Below, piece after piece: positions 60,390 to 60,525 of a stretch of DNA of 60,525 nt. The DNA lies in NCBI GenBank assembly GCA_020404895.1, contig JADBWK010000084.1, forward strand, positions 1 to 60,525, in the 5' to 3' direction. The position numbers were made by a program, and so were the translations under genes. The notes under the pieces are model-generated. The model was not told the origin of the DNA and ran no database searches. It saw only the letters and a list, made by a program, of their open reading frames with translations. Source of the stretch: Pseudanabaena sp. M085S1SP2A07QC. GTDB taxonomy: Bacteria; Cyanobacteriota; Cyanobacteriia; Pseudanabaenales; Pseudanabaenaceae. Numbering within the stretch: position 1 is the stretch's first letter; each line of letters starts with the position of its first letter.

Positions 60390-60525
60390 CAAGTTGCTAC
60401 CTATCAAAAACCGTCTCAAAACAAGTTAAAAACAGCCTATCTAAGTGCTAAACAACGCTTTTTTTGTATAAAAATCCAGCATTTTTTATTTTGATTTTAG
60501 TTTTTGATGAATAGGTAGCAACTTG
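60390..60525. mobile_element. Inverted-repeat element at the right edge (CAAGTTGCTACCTAT ends)
   Basis: CAAGTTGCTACCTAT.CAAAAAC at 60390 pairs with GTTTTTGATGAATAGGTAGC(AACTTG), which ends exactly at the window edge. About 136 bp with AT-rich interior and no ORF, so a MITE or the end of an insertion sequence. The region 60331-60389 is the upstream leader of the kinase gene. Confidence 0.68.

Noticed and set aside
1-60525. Possible tRNA, rRNA or CRISPR arrays
   Set aside because: No cloverleaf with a GGTTC.A.TCC arm was recognised and no regularly spaced direct repeats of 25-37 bp with unique spacers were found by eye; the many repeats here are inverted and singly spaced.

Overview
The window reads as chromosomal DNA of a filamentous-type cyanobacterium, most likely a Pseudanabaena-like lineage (inference; no rRNA is present to confirm it). 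The octamer GCGATCGC (HIP1) is very frequent. The gene set is cyanobacterial: an Sll1377-type glucolipid synthase, an SLH-porin, an NblB-type HEAT protein, a GUN4-domain protein, and the DUF1830, DUF2808, DUF3119, DUF3288 and DUF3352 families. No tRNA, rRNA or CRISPR array was seen.

Layout: 1-11.2 kb holds a 5-oxoprolinase/hydantoinase A gene running off the left edge, an esterase, SppA, the glucolipid synthase overlapping a FAD oxidoreductase, hisH, a DUF2808 protein, surE and an LD-carboxypeptidase. 11-20 kb holds an MscS channel, a broken mscL, a dihydroorotase lacking its HxH zinc motif, hom, and an FGGY sugar kinase. 20-33 kb holds the NblB-type protein, an SLH/OprB porin, an RNB-family protein whose catalytic acidic residues are replaced, a ClC channel, a truncated GUN4 protein followed by an Hpt protein ending in a GUN4-C-like segment, DUF3352, and the rdgB-type pyrophosphatase. 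33-41 kb holds DUF3288, a GT4 glycosyltransferase, a GIY-YIG protein, a tRNA-dihydrouridine synthase, a phytase-like protein, sixA, purQ and purS.

41.5-44 kb is a decayed accessory or defence island: an orphan antitoxin, relics of a DUF1016-type nuclease, an IS30 transposase and a restriction-type enzyme, a nucleotidyltransferase antitoxin spliced onto a truncated DISARM DrmC-like phospholipase-D gene, and an IS110 relic. 48.3-54.3 kb is the most interesting functional locus, part of a contractile injection system of the extracellular/thylakoid-anchored type. It has a DUF4255 protein overlapping a NarL-type response regulator on the minus strand. Divergent from these lie a sheath, three tube-family paralogues, a small tail-assembly protein and a cupin. 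Baseplate, spike and ATPase genes are absent from the window, so the system must be split. murF and a CBS-PAS hybrid histidine kinase close the window.

Across the whole window nearly every gene end carries a long, often perfect, inverted repeat with a 3-4 nt loop. One family (about 104 bp; ends like TAAGTAC..TG..CA.AATTAA) has conserved termini but a core that differs from copy to copy while staying self-complementary. Hairpins or repeats of these kinds also sit in frame inside genes (5-oxoprolinase, sugar kinase, DrmC relic), where they add residues, and one appears to truncate the GUN4 domain.
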